Below, one piece after another: positions 47,551-58,107 of a stretch of 64,000 bases of DNA. This DNA is from Wolbachia pipientis (GTDB lineage: Bacteria; Pseudomonadota; Alphaproteobacteria; Rickettsiales; Anaplasmataceae). Where the stretch lies: the NCBI GenBank assembly GCA_023052945.1, contig CP095495.1, forward strand, positions 930,001 to 994,000, written 5' to 3'. The translations under genes and the position numbers were made by a program. The notes under the pieces are model-generated. The model did no database searches, had not been told where the DNA came from, and was given only the letters and a program-made list of their open reading frames with translations. The stretch's first letter is position 1, and every line of letters starts with the position of its first letter.

Positions 47551-48582
47551 ATGAAAAAAGCCTTTATATTCACATCCTTAATAGCAGTTGTATTAATAGT
47601 CATTACTTATTTATACAGAAACGACGGAACTAGTGACTCACAAGTGGTAAATGTCTATTCATCGCGCAAAGAAGAATTAGTACGTACTTTATTTGATGAA
47701 TTTACAAAAAATACAGGCATTAAAGTACGTTACATCATTGATGATTATTCTCAGCTACTTTCACGCATGGAAAATGGCGGTGAAGCTGACTTACTTTTAA
47801 CTGTAGATGCAGTGAACCTGATTTTGGCAAAAAAAAGAGGGCTTTTGTCTCAAGTGGATTCAGAGATTTTAAAAAGTGTTATACCTGCAAAATTTAGAGA
47901 TAGTGAAGATTATTGGTTTGGCCTTACAAAAAGAACCAGAATATTGGTTTATAATAAAGAGTCAGTAAATCCTAAAAACTTAAGTACTTATGAAGATTTA
48001 GCAAATGAAAAATGGAAAGGAAAAGTATTAGTGCGTTCTTCTACAAGTCCATATAACCGGTCATTGATTGCTTTTATGATTGCAAATAATGGTTTTGAAA
48101 AGACGAAAGAATGGGTAAGTGGAATTGTGAGTAATATGGCAAGAAAACCAAGTGGTGGTGATACTGACCAAATTTATGCTGTAGCTGCTGGTGAAGGAGA
48201 TGTTGCAATAGTAAATAGTTATTATTTTGCAAGAATTCTTTCATCAGAACATAAAAATAAAAAGAATGTTGCAGACAAACTAGGGGCTTTTTTTCCTAAT
48301 CGTAACGATCATGGCGTAATGGTGAACGTTAGCGGTGCAGCAGTAACAAAAAATACAAAAAACAGAGAAAATGCTATAGCTTTGCTGGAATTTTTAGTAA
48401 GCAAACAGGCTCAAGAGCTATACGCTAAAAAAAACCAAGAATACCCTATTATTGAAGGCGTTGAAACTTCCGATATACTAAAGTCTTGGGGAAATTATCC
48501 ACAAAATGATTTACCTCTAAGTGAACTTGAGAAGCATCTTTTTGAGGCTGTTATGATAGCGGATGAATGTAAGTGGAAGTAA
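47551..48582 (+). CDS. fbpA: Iron(III) ABC transporter substrate-binding protein
   Basis: This 343-residue periplasmic protein has an N-terminal signal/anchor helix (4-21). VNVYSSRKEELVRTLFDEFTKNTGIKV opens the FbpA/AfuA family fold; GLLSQV, GLTKRTRILVYNKE and the tyrosine-rich VNSYYFARIL (the paired Tyr bind Fe3+ in FbpA) follow. Partner permease and ATPase genes are not adjacent. Iron uptake is the expected role; substrate is by family only. Confidence 0.9.
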   Translation: MKKAFIFTSLIAVVLIVITYLYRNDGTSDSQVVNVYSSRKEELVRTLFDEFTKNTGIKVRYIIDDYSQLLSRMENGGEADLLLTVDAVNLILAKKRGLLSQVDSEILKSVIPAKFRDSEDYWFGLTKRTRILVYNKESVNPKNLSTYEDLANEKWKGKVLVRSSTSPYNRSLIAFMIANNGFEKTKEWVSGIVSNMARKPSGGDTDQIYAVAAGEGDVAIVNSYYFARILSSEHKNKKNVADKLGAFFPNRNDHGVMVNVSGAAVTKNTKNRENAIALLEFLVSKQAQELYAKKNQEYPIIEGVETSDILKSWGNYPQNDLPLSELEKHLFEAVMIADECKWK

Positions 48583-48785
48583 TTCCCAGTGCCACTGAAC
48601 ACTGGGATGAAGGATTTATGCTAATGTACCTTACTCTTGACTCGCTGAACTTTTTCTTCCTTCTAACTTAATTTTGACTTTACTGTCTTTTTCTGTTCTT
48701 TCACCAAAACAATTGCTGCACAAGAGGTCTATTGAAAAATAATAATAAGAAAGTAGAATAGGTTCAAGTAGTTGAAAAGGAAACT

Positions 48786-49682
48786 ATGCACAAGAGAAGG
48801 AATTTGTTAAACATCTCAGACCTTACAGTCGATGGTGTAGAAAATATAACTAAGTTGGCTAACCAGTACCTTAAAAAAGAAGCTGCAAATAGTCATATCT
48901 TGGAAAATAAGACAGTAATAAATTTATTCTTTGAAGATTCGACGCGTACACTTGCGTCTTTTGAAATAGCAGCAAAAAGCCTTGGAGCAAATGTTGTAAC
49001 TTTGCCAATAAGATCTTCTTCTATTAACAAGGGAGAAGATCTAAAAGACATGATCAAAACATTAAATGCAATGAATCCTGACTATATAATAATCAGGCAA
49101 AAAAATAGCGGTATTGTTAATATGCTGGCTAAGAATGTTAGCTGCTCGCTAATCAACGCAGGCGATGGAAGCAGTGAACACCCAACTCAAGCTCTTGCAG
49201 ATTATCTTGTAATCAGCAGTCATAAAAAGCAAATAAAGGATCTCAAAGTTGTGATATGTGGAGATATTCTGCACAGCAGAGTTGCAAGGTCAAATATAAG
49301 GTTGCTAAAAATGTTTGGAGTAGAGATAAGCTTGGTCGCACCACCAACTTTGATTTGTAAGCATTTTCCTGAAGTAGATTCAGTCCATTATTCATTAATT
49401 GAAGGTATAAAGGATGCTGATGTAATCATGCTTTTAAGACTGCAGAAAGAGCGCATGAATAATAGTTGTTTTGTTCCTTCAGAGAAAGAATATTTTCATT
49501 TGTATGGACTTGATTCACAAAAGCTATCATACGCAAAACCAGATGCGATTGTTATGCACCCAGGGCCAATAAATAGAGGGATTGAGATTAGCAGCGATGT
49601 AGCAGATTGTGTTATTTTACAGCAAGTAGAATTTGGATTGGCAATACGTAAGGCAGTGCTGCACTATTATAGGCCTTGTTAA
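48786..49682 (+). CDS. pyrB: Aspartate carbamoyltransferase catalytic subunit
   Basis: This 298-residue enzyme makes carbamoyl-aspartate. The carbamoyl-phosphate site FFEDSTRTLASFE is present (usual FExSTRTRxSFE, with Leu replacing the second Arg of TRTR), as are HPTQALADY, ICGDILHSRVARS, and the aspartate-site MHPGPINRGIEI. No regulatory pyrI is nearby. The interval 48583-48785 holds a 'tcccagtgccactgaacactggga' type palindrome. Confidence 0.94.
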   Translation: MHKRRNLLNISDLTVDGVENITKLANQYLKKEAANSHILENKTVINLFFEDSTRTLASFEIAAKSLGANVVTLPIRSSSINKGEDLKDMIKTLNAMNPDYIIIRQKNSGIVNMLAKNVSCSLINAGDGSSEHPTQALADYLVISSHKKQIKDLKVVICGDILHSRVARSNIRLLKMFGVEISLVAPPTLICKHFPEVDSVHYSLIEGIKDADVIMLLRLQKERMNNSCFVPSEKEYFHLYGLDSQKLSYAKPDAIVMHPGPINRGIEISSDVADCVILQQVEFGLAIRKAVLHYYRPC

Positions 49683-49750
49683 TATTAAAAGATGCTACAC
49701 AACTAATGCGAAAGAAGGGTTTTTTCATGAAATGACGAGAATGGTTTGAG

Positions 49751-50030
49751 AATGGCCATTAAGATGTTAAGGCCAAGGATATGGTGTGGAAGTTTTTACG
49801 AAAGCCTGAAGTCAATCAACAACCTTGCAGAACGGCAAATTAGACGGCTATCGTAAAAACAGCTTTTTCACCTGGTTGGAACGTGGGGAAAGGTTCGTGG
49901 AAGAATGTTGTCGATATTTTTAACATCACGTCTCAATGGCCAAAATCCCTTCCAAAAGTTACGACTGCTTAGTTCTTTACTCATTCTCACAATCCGTGAA
50001 CGGTTACTTGTTTTTAGTGTTAAGCAGCAA
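49751..50030 (+). pseudogene. IS66-like transposase remnant
   Basis: Three frames in sequence spell the C-terminal end of an IS66-type transposase. Bases 49751-49858 end in INNLAERQIRR, then GYRKNSFFTWLERGERFVE (from 49846), then RMLSIFLTSRLNGQNPFQKL (from 49902). The order and spacing match NNLAER...YRKNSFF...SIFLT...NPF in that family. Two frameshifts make it dead. No terminal repeats were found. It occupies part of the gene-free interval 49683-50281. Confidence 0.7.
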
Positions 50031-50281
50031 AGTTAATAATTTGAGAATTTTCCTGAAAAAACTTACCACAAACTGGTCACAATTTTCTGTGAAAGACAGA
50101 TATAGAAAGACTAGAGTATCCACCTTAAGTTCATTGAATTTTCTTACCTTTGCTTCTTAACTTGACGCGTATAGTTTATTTAACGCTCCCTAAGTTCGCC
50201 ATTGCCTGAACGGATACAATTATTTTAACTATAAAAGCGTTTCACTTTTTGCTCAGCATATCCATCATAACTGGCTTACTT

Positions 50282-51685
50282 TTAGTGATTCATGGAGTTA
50301 AAAAAGTCAGCATTGCTCTTTGTTAAAAGTAGTTTGTCACGTAAAAATTCCATTGCTTCAACAGGTCCCATAGGATTGAGTATTCTACGCAACACCCATA
50401 TTTTATTTAGTATAGCCTTATCAACTAATAGCTCTTCCTTCCTTGTTCCGGATTTTGTAATATCAATAGCTGGAAATATACGTTTATCAGAAAGTTTTCT
50501 ATCAAGTATGATCTCAGCATTTCCTGTACCTTTAAACTCTTCAAAAATAACTTCATCCATTTTTGAGCCAGTCTCTATAAGAGCTGTGGCGATTATAGTT
50601 AAAGAACCCCCATTCTCAATATTACGAGCTGCTCCAAAAAAGCGTTTTGGTCTCTGTAGTGCGTTTGAATCTACACCACCAGTTAGAACTTTTCCAGACG
50701 AAGGAATAACAGCATTATAAGCACGTGCAAGTCTAGTAATATTGTCAAGTAGAATTACCACATCTTTTTTATGCTCAACCATTCTTTTAGCTTTCTCTAT
50801 TACTATTTCAGCAAGCTGTACGTGACGGTAAGCAGGCTCATCAAACGTAGAACTTACTACCTCACCTTTTACAGAACGTATCATATCTGTTACTTCTTCA
50901 GGCCTTTCATCTATAAGTAACACTATTAATTCTATTTCAGGGTGATTTATAGCTATAGAGTTAGCCATTTGCTGAAGCAATACAGTTTTTCCTGTGCGAG
51001 GTGGAGCAACTACTAACGCTCTTTGCCCTTTTCCAAGAGGAGCTACTATATCTATAGCACGCATGCTTAAGCCTTTTTTATCATCACCATTATTACACTC
51101 AAGTACTATGCTTTCCTCAGGATAAAGAGGAAGCAAATTATCAAAATGGACGTACTTTCTTAATTCACTTACTTCAGTAGAGTTTATACTTTGAACCTTA
51201 GTTAAAGTAAAATATCTCTCTTTATCACCAGGTGGCCTTATTTCTCCATATGCCATATCTCCTGTACGTAAATTAAACTTCTTTATTTGCCCGTTAGAAA
51301 TATAAACATCATCGGTACTTGGGGCATAATTTGCACTTGCTGAACGTAAGAAACCAAAACCATCAGGCAATATTTCCACTATTCCACTACCTGTGGTTAT
51401 GCCTCCTTCTTCACTCATTTTTTTCATTAAGCTGAATATTATTTCCTGCTTTAGCATTCTACCATTGCTTTTACCGTTAGTTGAAATTTTTCTTTCTTCA
51501 GCTAACTCTAACAATTCTTCTGCTGTTTTCTCTTTTAATTCGCTCAGATCTAATGTTTTTCTGTTTTTCTCAGTACCTTCATTGACCATCTGTTTTACTG
51601 TATCGTTATTGTAAATTTGCTCACTTTTTTCAGGTTGAGCTGTAACCTTTCCTTTTGCCAAAACATCTTCATTGATTGTTGTCAT
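50282..51685 (-). CDS. rho: Transcription termination factor Rho
   Basis: This 467-residue hexameric RNA helicase has a Rho N-terminal domain after a ~45-residue Lys/Glu-rich extension, a cold-shock-like RNA-binding domain ([34 protein letters not shown]), Walker [13 protein letters not shown], Walker [16 protein letters not shown], and the Q/R loops [25 protein letters not shown]. The Rho-dependent route fits a genome in which few clear intrinsic terminators are visible. Confidence 0.97.
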   Translation of the reverse strand: MTTINEDVLAKGKVTAQPEKSEQIYNNDTVKQMVNEGTEKNRKTLDLSELKEKTAEELLELAEERKISTNGKSNGRMLKQEIIFSLMKKMSEEGGITTGSGIVEILPDGFGFLRSASANYAPSTDDVYISNGQIKKFNLRTGDMAYGEIRPPGDKERYFTLTKVQSINSTEVSELRKYVHFDNLLPLYPEESIVLECNNGDDKKGLSMRAIDIVAPLGKGQRALVVAPPRTGKTVLLQQMANSIAINHPEIELIVLLIDERPEEVTDMIRSVKGEVVSSTFDEPAYRHVQLAEIVIEKAKRMVEHKKDVVILLDNITRLARAYNAVIPSSGKVLTGGVDSNALQRPKRFFGAARNIENGGSLTIIATALIETGSKMDEVIFEEFKGTGNAEIILDRKLSDKRIFPAIDITKSGTRKEELLVDKAILNKIWVLRRILNPMGPVEAMEFLRDKLLLTKSNADFFNSMNH

Positions 51686-51884
51686 AATCCTCCAAAAATT
51701 TTAATTGATGCTTACTAACCTAAAATGTGACTATAAGATAATAAATTAGGCTGAGTTAGTTTCAGTGCGTATTGAGCTTAATTATCATTAAACCCCGTAC
51801 TTTACTTACATTATACTCATAAACACTAGCAAGTCAAGTTAATTTAATGTTAACAAAGCACAAAAATTTGAGGATTTTCAATAG

Positions 51885-52486
51885 CTATTCTTTATATTTT
51901 TTTAACCTTTCTTGCTTCTCCTCTTCTACTTTTGCTTTTTCCACTTCTGCTTCTAAATTTTCTTGACTACATAAGCCAAGTAGTACAGGATCTTGGGGTT
52001 TTATATTTTGCATGCTATGATGAGATCCATCTCTTACCTGCTCAACTGTGTAATTTGTTGTACTAATTAATTTAGCTATAACGTTATTGTCCAAGATAGG
52101 AAATTTTTTTACTAAATAATAAATCGCATCAGGTTTATCTCTACGTCTTGCCGTAGAGGCAAAGCCAAGAATGCTACCAATCGCTTTACTCCTTTTTTTA
52201 TATTTTTTATAATCAAATTTGGTACACGATTTGGATTTTTTTTGCAATCATCGATTTCTTTTTCAGTAATTATTCCAGAAATAATAGGGTTATATTTTTC
52301 TACTTCTATTTCCTCATCAGCTATGTCTTGTACTTCTTCAAGGGCCAATCTGCAACATTGTGCTATTTGATTAAAAGTTAAACCAGTGTTGTCTACTAAC
52401 CAAGCAGCTATTTGTACTAGAAACTGTTTATTTCTATCGTTATTGCCCTTAGAAGATTCCATTGACATCAAAAAAGCATCTCCCAT
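51885..52486 (-). pseudogene. TrcR/DUF1013 cell-cycle regulator, frameshifted at a poly-A run
   Basis: Two overlapping frames carry the two halves of a DUF1013 (TrcR) protein. The 5' frame has AAWLVDNTGLTFNQIAQCCRLALEEVQDIAD and KYNPIISGIITEKEIDDCKK. The 3' frame has KSKSCTKFDYKKYKKRSKA, RRDKPDAIYYLVKKFP, KLISTTNYTVEQVRDGSHH and IKPQDPVLLGLCSQENLEAEV. They meet at eight A (T8 at 52236-52243). One more A would fuse them without loss. In alphaproteobacteria TrcR is a conserved transcription factor, so either the gene is decaying or polymerase slippage makes some full-length protein. Confidence 0.85.
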
Positions 52487-52817
52487 TTAAAGTATCCCTT
52501 ACTGTTATACAGAGCTAAAATATAAACTATTAAAACTAAAAAAGCATTAATTTTGTCATTCAATAACTTTTTGTTTGTCACTTCCCACCTCTTAAGTTAA
52601 TTAAATGCGCTTACCTTTAAGCATATTTCAAACAAAATATTTCCCCTTCCTAAGGTATAGTATAACTCAGTTAAACATATGTTCCTACTTAAGATTAGAG
52701 AGTTAAATTTTAAGTTAATATATTGTAATATTATATATATTGGCTAATAAAGCAACAGGTTTACAAGAATTAAATTATCACTATTCTATAATTAACCATT
52801 AATTAACTGAGTTTAAA
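52487..52817. other. Gene-free AT-rich divergent intergenic region
   Basis: This lies between the trcR-like gene (minus) and ppiD (plus). It is AT-rich and I see no repeat, tRNA or clear promoter hexamers; it presumably holds both divergent promoters. Confidence 0.4.
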
Positions 52818-54617
52818 ATGAATGTTAAAAATTTTTTCACTAAAGTAACCGTTGTCCTTTTAGCTTGCTTATTAGTCTTCATGGGAATTGGCAACCTTTT
52901 ATCAGGTGATGATGAAAAAGAAGAGGTAGCTAGGGTTGGAAAAGAAGTTATAACGTCAGATGAGTATAAATCACTATATCAAAATTATAAAAAGCAAATT
53001 TCTGGATCTGATGCGAGTAGAGAACAAGTAAAAAAGCTGAAATATGATTTGCTTAACGCACTTATAGAGCAAAAATTATTGTTTAACCTAATTAGTGAGC
53101 TGGGGTTGACAGTTGGAGAAGAATCTATAAAAAACCATATTAAAAATACCAAATACTTTCAAAATGATAAAGGCGAATTTGACAAAAATAAATTCCATGA
53201 AACGCTAAATGACCTGCATATGACAGAAAAAGAGTATATAGCAAAGCTAGAGAAAGTCCTGCCTGCAATGATGTTCATGACTTCATTATTTAAAGATAAT
53301 TATCCAGTAACTTTTGGCGAGAAAATTGATGAGCAGATATACAAAAGTCGCTACCAAACTAGAGTAGTTGATATTGTTAAAATAACTGAAGATGCAGTTA
53401 CAAACATTCCTGAACCAGATGATCAAGCCTTACTTGATTTGTACGAAAGAAATAAATCCCATTTTTATTATCCTGAGTATCGAACTGCGCAATATATTTC
53501 CCTAGGCCAAAAGTATTTTGAAGATCAAATCAAGATCTCAGATGAAGAAGTTGATGGTATAATAGAACAACAAGAACTTAAAGATCAAAGAGATGTATTC
53601 AATGTAATATTTTCTACCAAAGAAGAAGCTGAGGCAGCAAGAAGAGCATTTGAGGAGGGTAAAACAAGCTTTGAACAGATAGTAGGAGAGTTTGGCAAAG
53701 CAAAACTTGAGGAAACTAGAGTAAATAATATAACTAAGGATTTTTTACCAGAAGACGTGAGGGAAAAGGTATTTGCTCTCAAAGTAGGTGAAGTAAGTGA
53801 AGTTTTAGCAAGCAGTTTTGGTTGGCACATAATAAAAGTGGAAAGTGCGCATCAAATCTCTGATGAAGACTTAGTTGATTTAAAAAAAGACATGAAGTCA
53901 GTTCTAACTAACCAAAAGTCTTTTGAAAGAGTCAATGATTTCATAAACCAAGTGAACTATAAGATATACAATGGTTCAGCAATTGAAGAAATATTGAGTG
54001 AATATAGTTTACCTATACAAACTATTGGTCCAGTAGATGCGAGTGGAAAAGATCAAAGCGGTAATAACGTAGGAAATTCTAGTGATTTGATTTCTTTCAT
54101 TTTTTCGCGAGAAAAGGATCAGAAAGGTTATTTCAAGGGCGTTGGGGACGCTGTTGTTAGTGTAAAAATCATTGATATCGTTCCACCCAAATTGCAAAGT
54201 TTTGAAGAAGGCAGGGCATTAGTGGTAGAGCTTTGGCGTAGTGAGTTTATAAAAGAAAGAATGTTTAAAATTGGGCAAGAGGTTGCAGTTCAACTAAGAG
54301 AAAAAACAGATTTGGAAGAAATTCAAGGTATGGAATTAGTTAAAGGTCAGCAGATGCACCGCAATGAACAAAACTACCCCTTTTCTTTTGTAGAAGAGAT
54401 TTTCAATATGAAAACAACTGGTTCAGTGACAGACCCTATTCAATACAATAATGAAATTATAATAGGTGTTCTAAAAGAAATGCATTCATCAAATGGTAAA
54501 TTAAACACGCTTGACACCGGAAAACGTGTGATGATATCGCTAAAAGAGCAATTAATTAGCTATCTGGAATCAAAGTATAAAGTCGAAGTTAATCACGCTA
54601 TACTTGATGATATATAG
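52818..54617 (+). CDS. ppiD: Peptidyl-prolyl isomerase PpiD / SurA-N family chaperone
   Basis: This 599-residue inner-membrane-anchored periplasmic chaperone has an N-terminal helix (10-30). SurA_N-type helices follow (YKSLYQNYKKQISG...LLNALIEQKLLFNLI), then a parvulin domain around residues 255-350 (DVREKVFALKVGEVSEVLASSFGWHIIKVE). A C-terminal SurA-like helical region ends it. It assists folding of exported proteins at the translocon. The length is close to other alphaproteobacterial PpiD. Confidence 0.92.
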   Translation: MNVKNFFTKVTVVLLACLLVFMGIGNLLSGDDEKEEVARVGKEVITSDEYKSLYQNYKKQISGSDASREQVKKLKYDLLNALIEQKLLFNLISELGLTVGEESIKNHIKNTKYFQNDKGEFDKNKFHETLNDLHMTEKEYIAKLEKVLPAMMFMTSLFKDNYPVTFGEKIDEQIYKSRYQTRVVDIVKITEDAVTNIPEPDDQALLDLYERNKSHFYYPEYRTAQYISLGQKYFEDQIKISDEEVDGIIEQQELKDQRDVFNVIFSTKEEAEAARRAFEEGKTSFEQIVGEFGKAKLEETRVNNITKDFLPEDVREKVFALKVGEVSEVLASSFGWHIIKVESAHQISDEDLVDLKKDMKSVLTNQKSFERVNDFINQVNYKIYNGSAIEEILSEYSLPIQTIGPVDASGKDQSGNNVGNSSDLISFIFSREKDQKGYFKGVGDAVVSVKIIDIVPPKLQSFEEGRALVVELWRSEFIKERMFKIGQEVAVQLREKTDLEEIQGMELVKGQQMHRNEQNYPFSFVEEIFNMKTTGSVTDPIQYNNEIIIGVLKEMHSSNGKLNTLDTGKRVMISLKEQLISYLESKYKVEVNHAILDDI

Positions 54618-54842
54618 CCAGATAAGAATTAAATCCTTATAAGAACCTGTTTTACCTCAAACGCATCCAGTGCTCCGAACTTGGACCCAGAAACTTACTA
54701 AGTGGCTGCATGATGCAAACTAGATTCCAGTGCCCGGTGCTGCCCTACATTATTGGTAATTATATTATAAAGTTGTATAATTCATTTGACTTAAAACGGC
54801 CCATTGTATAAAATTGTGACTAATATATGAATAAAGGTTAAC

Positions 54843-55154
54843 ATGGCAGTTAAAATAAGGTTGGCGAGGTTTGGCGCAAAGAAACGCCCTTTTTATAGGA
54901 TAGTTGTAGCTGATTCACGAGCACCAAGAGATGGGCGTTTTATTGAGAAAATAGGACAATATGATCCAATGTTACCAAAAGACAATAAAAATCGTGTTGT
55001 GGTGAAGGCTGATAGATTAAAACGTTGGCTAAGCGTAGGCGCGCAAGCAACTGAAAGAGTACTATGGTTCATTAAAAAAGGCATAGTAACTTTAGAAACA
55101 GAACCAAAGAAAACAGAAAAGAAGAAAGTAGAGAACGAGAAAGCACAGGGATAA
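54843..55154 (+). CDS. rpsP: 30S ribosomal protein S16
   Basis: This 103-residue protein starts [35 protein letters not shown], the S16 signature. The Lys/Glu-rich tail after residue 85 is lineage-specific. rimM and trmD, its usual neighbours, are absent. The interval 54618-54842 before it holds a degraded 'gattccagtgccc' repeat. The polyprenyl synthase follows 20 bp later. Confidence 0.97.
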   Translation: MAVKIRLARFGAKKRPFYRIVVADSRAPRDGRFIEKIGQYDPMLPKDNKNRVVVKADRLKRWLSVGAQATERVLWFIKKGIVTLETEPKKTEKKKVENEKAQG

Positions 55155-55174
55155 GAAGCATAAGTCTCTTTAAA

Positions 55175-56161
55175 ATGCTAAATACTGATTTAACAAATAA
55201 TGGTAAATTAGACGATGTCGTATCTTCTGATTTATCAGCTATGAAGGACTTTATCTTCAAAAATGTCAATGATGAAGGTGCTAAGCTTGCTACTGATATT
55301 ATATCTCATCTTGTTAGTTCAGGTGGAAAAAAAATAAGGCCTAAACTAGTTTTTATTATATGTAAAATGCTAAACTATTCTGGGGAGGATAGGATCAACG
55401 TTGCTGCATCGGTAGAGTTTATACACAATGCTACTTTACTTCATGATGATGTGCTCGATGAAAGTGAGGCACGCCATGGAGTTAAAACAGCGAATAAGAT
55501 TTGGGGAAATAAATCAAGCATTTTAGTTGGTGATCTATTGTTGACTCTAGCATTTAGGTGGCTTATAGAGTGTGGAAATTTAAATATTCTCTCTATTTTA
55601 TCTAAAGCATCGCATTTACTTGTGAAGGGTGAAATAAAGCAGATGACAACACGTTTTGACCCCCACACAGTCAGGGAAAATTATTTTGATATCATTGGAG
55701 AAAAGACAGCATCTTTATTTTCTGCATGCTGTGAAGCTGCATCTACAGTATCTGGTGCAATAAATGACGAAACAGAGAGGCTAAAGAATTTTGGTTTTAA
55801 TTTTGGTATGGCATTTCAAATAGTTGATGATATGCTCGATTATACTGCTAATCAAGGCACTTCTGGAAAACAAGTCGGAAAAGACTTTTTCGAAGGTAAA
55901 GTCACCTTACCTGCTATTATAGCATATGAAAAGGGCAGTCCAGCAGAGCAAAAATTCTGGGAAAAATGCTTTTCTTCAGCTAGACACAATTTTGACCAAG
56001 CATTACACTATATTAATCGCCATAATGCCATTCAGCTTTCTATGGAAAAAGCTAGACACTACATTAATATGGCACAAAATGATATTAGTACTTTTTCTGA
56101 TTCTTTTTATAAAACTACTTTAATTGACTTTTTAAATGCGAGCATAGAAAGACGAATGTAG
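55175..56161 (+). CDS. ispB: Long-chain polyprenyl diphosphate synthase
   Basis: This 328-residue all-helical trans-prenyltransferase makes the side chain of ubiquinone. It has GGKKIRPKLV, the first Asp-rich motif LLHDDVLDESEARHG, GDLLLTLAF, GEKTASLFSACCEAA, and the second motif FQIVDDMLDYTAN. Chain length cannot be read from sequence; octaprenyl is likely in this group. It pairs logically with ubiD. The start ATG 55175 gives a normal length. Confidence 0.92.
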   Translation: MLNTDLTNNGKLDDVVSSDLSAMKDFIFKNVNDEGAKLATDIISHLVSSGGKKIRPKLVFIICKMLNYSGEDRINVAASVEFIHNATLLHDDVLDESEARHGVKTANKIWGNKSSILVGDLLLTLAFRWLIECGNLNILSILSKASHLLVKGEIKQMTTRFDPHTVRENYFDIIGEKTASLFSACCEAASTVSGAINDETERLKNFGFNFGMAFQIVDDMLDYTANQGTSGKQVGKDFFEGKVTLPAIIAYEKGSPAEQKFWEKCFSSARHNFDQALHYINRHNAIQLSMEKARHYINMAQNDISTFSDSFYKTTLIDFLNASIERRM

Positions 56162-56222
56162 CTGGCGCTTGATATTTTCGAATTAATTGCTATATATTTA
56201 TTAGATTCTTAAGGGTAATAAT

Positions 56223-56792
56223 ATGTCAGATAGCAGTAAAGAGAAAAAGAAGAAGTTTGCTGATATGGTAAGTAGGCAGAAAGGTGACGACCAACAAAGT
56301 GATAACCATAAGCAAACTGATGATTTAAATGAAGACCTTAATATATTAAAAGAACGTGCAGCTCAGCTTGAAGATCATTTACGCCGCGCTGTTGCAGATA
56401 ATGCAAACGTCAAACGTGTAATGCAAAAGCAAATTAGCGATGCAAGTGACTATGCAGTCACAAAATTTGCACGTGATATGATCGACTCGTGCGACAATTT
56501 AAAAAAAGTAATGGAAAATTTGAAAGATGGTGATCCTGTTCATGAGGGGATTAAAGTAGCTTATCAGAAAATTATAAATGATCTGAAAAAACATGGAATA
56601 GAGGAAGCAGATCCACTTGGTGAACTTTTTGACAGTAATTTACACCAAGCTATTGTGGAAAGAGAAGACAATGAAAAAGAGCCTGGCACCATTGTAGAGG
56701 TACTACAAACTGGTTATACTATCAAAAATAGGTTGCTCCGTCCTGCAATGGTTATTCTTTCCAAGAAATCTGCTGATTGTGGAAACGATTAA
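56223..56792 (+). CDS. grpE: Nucleotide exchange factor GrpE
   Basis: This is a 189-residue co-chaperone of DnaK. A charged N-terminus is followed by a long coiled coil (LKERAAQLEDHLRRAVADNANVKRVM), a four-helix part, and a beta domain with HGIEEADPLGELFDSNLHQAI, GTIVEVLQTGYTIKNRLLRPAMVILSK, the GrpE signature. An AAGGGTAATA site precedes the ATG. trpS follows 17 bp downstream. Confidence 0.96.
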   Translation: MSDSSKEKKKKFADMVSRQKGDDQQSDNHKQTDDLNEDLNILKERAAQLEDHLRRAVADNANVKRVMQKQISDASDYAVTKFARDMIDSCDNLKKVMENLKDGDPVHEGIKVAYQKIINDLKKHGIEEADPLGELFDSNLHQAIVEREDNEKEPGTIVEVLQTGYTIKNRLLRPAMVILSKKSADCGND

Positions 56793-56809
56793 CATGAGGT
56801 AGATGTATA

Positions 56810-57802
56810 ATGACAAGTATTGTCTTTTCAGGTATCCAGCCAAGTGGCGTACTACATTTAGGTAATTATCTTGGTGCAATCAAACAGTGGATAGACTTAC
56901 AGGATAAATACAAATCTCTTTTTTGTATTGTCGATCTACATGCAATCACAGCCAATAAACTTTCCGCAAGTGAGTTAAAGAGTAATATTCTCAAAACAGC
57001 AGCAGCTTATATTGCATGTGGAATAGATCCAGAGAAGTCCATTATTTTTAATCAGTCCACAGTTAGTGGGCATGCAGAGCTCTGTTGGCTACTTGGGTGC
57101 TACACGCCAATTGGTTGGCTCAGTCGCATGACTCAATTTAAAGACAAGGCTGGCAATGATAAGCAAAAAGTCTCTCTTGGATTATATAGTTATCCAGTAC
57201 TTATGGCTGCAGATATATTGTTGTATCAAACTAAATACGTTCCTGTTGGTGATGATCAAAAACAGCATTTGGAGCTTGCACGTGATATTGCATCAGCTTT
57301 TAACAATCATTATAAACTGGATTATTTCATCGTACCTGAAATCTTAACTTTGGATTGCACATCAAGAATAATGAGCTTAAGAGATGGTACAAGCAAGATG
57401 AGTAAATCTGACCCTTCAGGACATTCGTGCATTAACCTTGATGATACGGATGACTTAATTGTTAAAAAAGTAGAAAAAGCAAAAACAGATTCAATTCTAG
57501 GCTTTGCTACTTTAGAGTGCCGACCAGAAATAAGCAATTTGATAAACATTTATTCAGTGCTTAGTAATTTAAATGTGGAAAAAGTGTGTGAAGAAGTGAA
57601 CAAACATGACATGAAACACTTTAAAAAAGAGTTAGCTGATTTAATTATCAGTGTTATATCACCCATACGTGAGAGGATGAATGATCTTTTAAAAGACCAA
57701 TTCCATTTACATGAAATATTAAAAAAAGGTACAAAGAAAGCAGCAGAAATTGCAACCCATAATATAAAAGAAATCAAGGATATTATTGGATTTGCTCAAT
57801 AG
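56810..57802 (+). CDS. trpS: Tryptophanyl-tRNA synthetase
   Basis: This is a 330-residue class I aminoacyl-tRNA synthetase. The HIGH motif appears as GVLHLGNYLGA, and KMSKS is present in RDGTSKMSKSDPSG. GWLSRMTQFKDKAG and VPVGDDQKQHLELARDIA are TrpRS hallmarks. Size is standard. A remnant of an IS256-type transposase lies downstream. Confidence 0.97.
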   Translation: MTSIVFSGIQPSGVLHLGNYLGAIKQWIDLQDKYKSLFCIVDLHAITANKLSASELKSNILKTAAAYIACGIDPEKSIIFNQSTVSGHAELCWLLGCYTPIGWLSRMTQFKDKAGNDKQKVSLGLYSYPVLMAADILLYQTKYVPVGDDQKQHLELARDIASAFNNHYKLDYFIVPEILTLDCTSRIMSLRDGTSKMSKSDPSGHSCINLDDTDDLIVKKVEKAKTDSILGFATLECRPEISNLINIYSVLSNLNVEKVCEEVNKHDMKHFKKELADLIISVISPIRERMNDLLKDQFHLHEILKKGTKKAAEIATHNIKEIKDIIGFAQ

Positions 57803-57888
57803 ACCTCTTGCATAACCTAAGGAATCAATTCAAAATTGTAAAAACAGGCAATAAGGGAATATTCAAAAAAGTGTGTCAAACCGCATTT

Positions 57889-58098
57889 TTAACTCAACTC
57901 AATTTTCAATCTACCAGGAAAGAAAATATCAAGTTGAGATATAGTTAAAGCCCAATTAGGATAGTCCAATTTTGCTCTACCTTTTTTATAGCACAATATA
58001 CCTGTTTGTACAAGCTAGTAAATGAGCCCTTAGTTTTAGTGAATTTTCTAATCTGTCTATGCAGTTCCTCAATAGGGTTGGTAGTATAAATTAGCCTC
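57889..58098 (-). pseudogene. IS256-family transposase remnant
   Basis: The minus strand encodes LIYTTNPIEELHRQIRKFTKTKGSFTS and, after a frameshift, PNWALTISQLDIFFPGRLKIELS and a stop (57889-57891). This is the extreme C-terminus of a Mutator/IS256 transposase (usual IYTTNAIESLNRQIRK ... W..ALNQLAIFFEGRL). The rest of the element is absent. It fills the 305-bp gap between trpS and the carbonic anhydrase-like gene. Confidence 0.85.
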
Positions 58099-58107
58099 AC
58101 GCGAACT

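Noticed and set aside
49936..50160. A 74-codon frame after pyrB
   Set aside because: It crosses the frameshifted IS66-like remnant in a wrong frame and matches no family.
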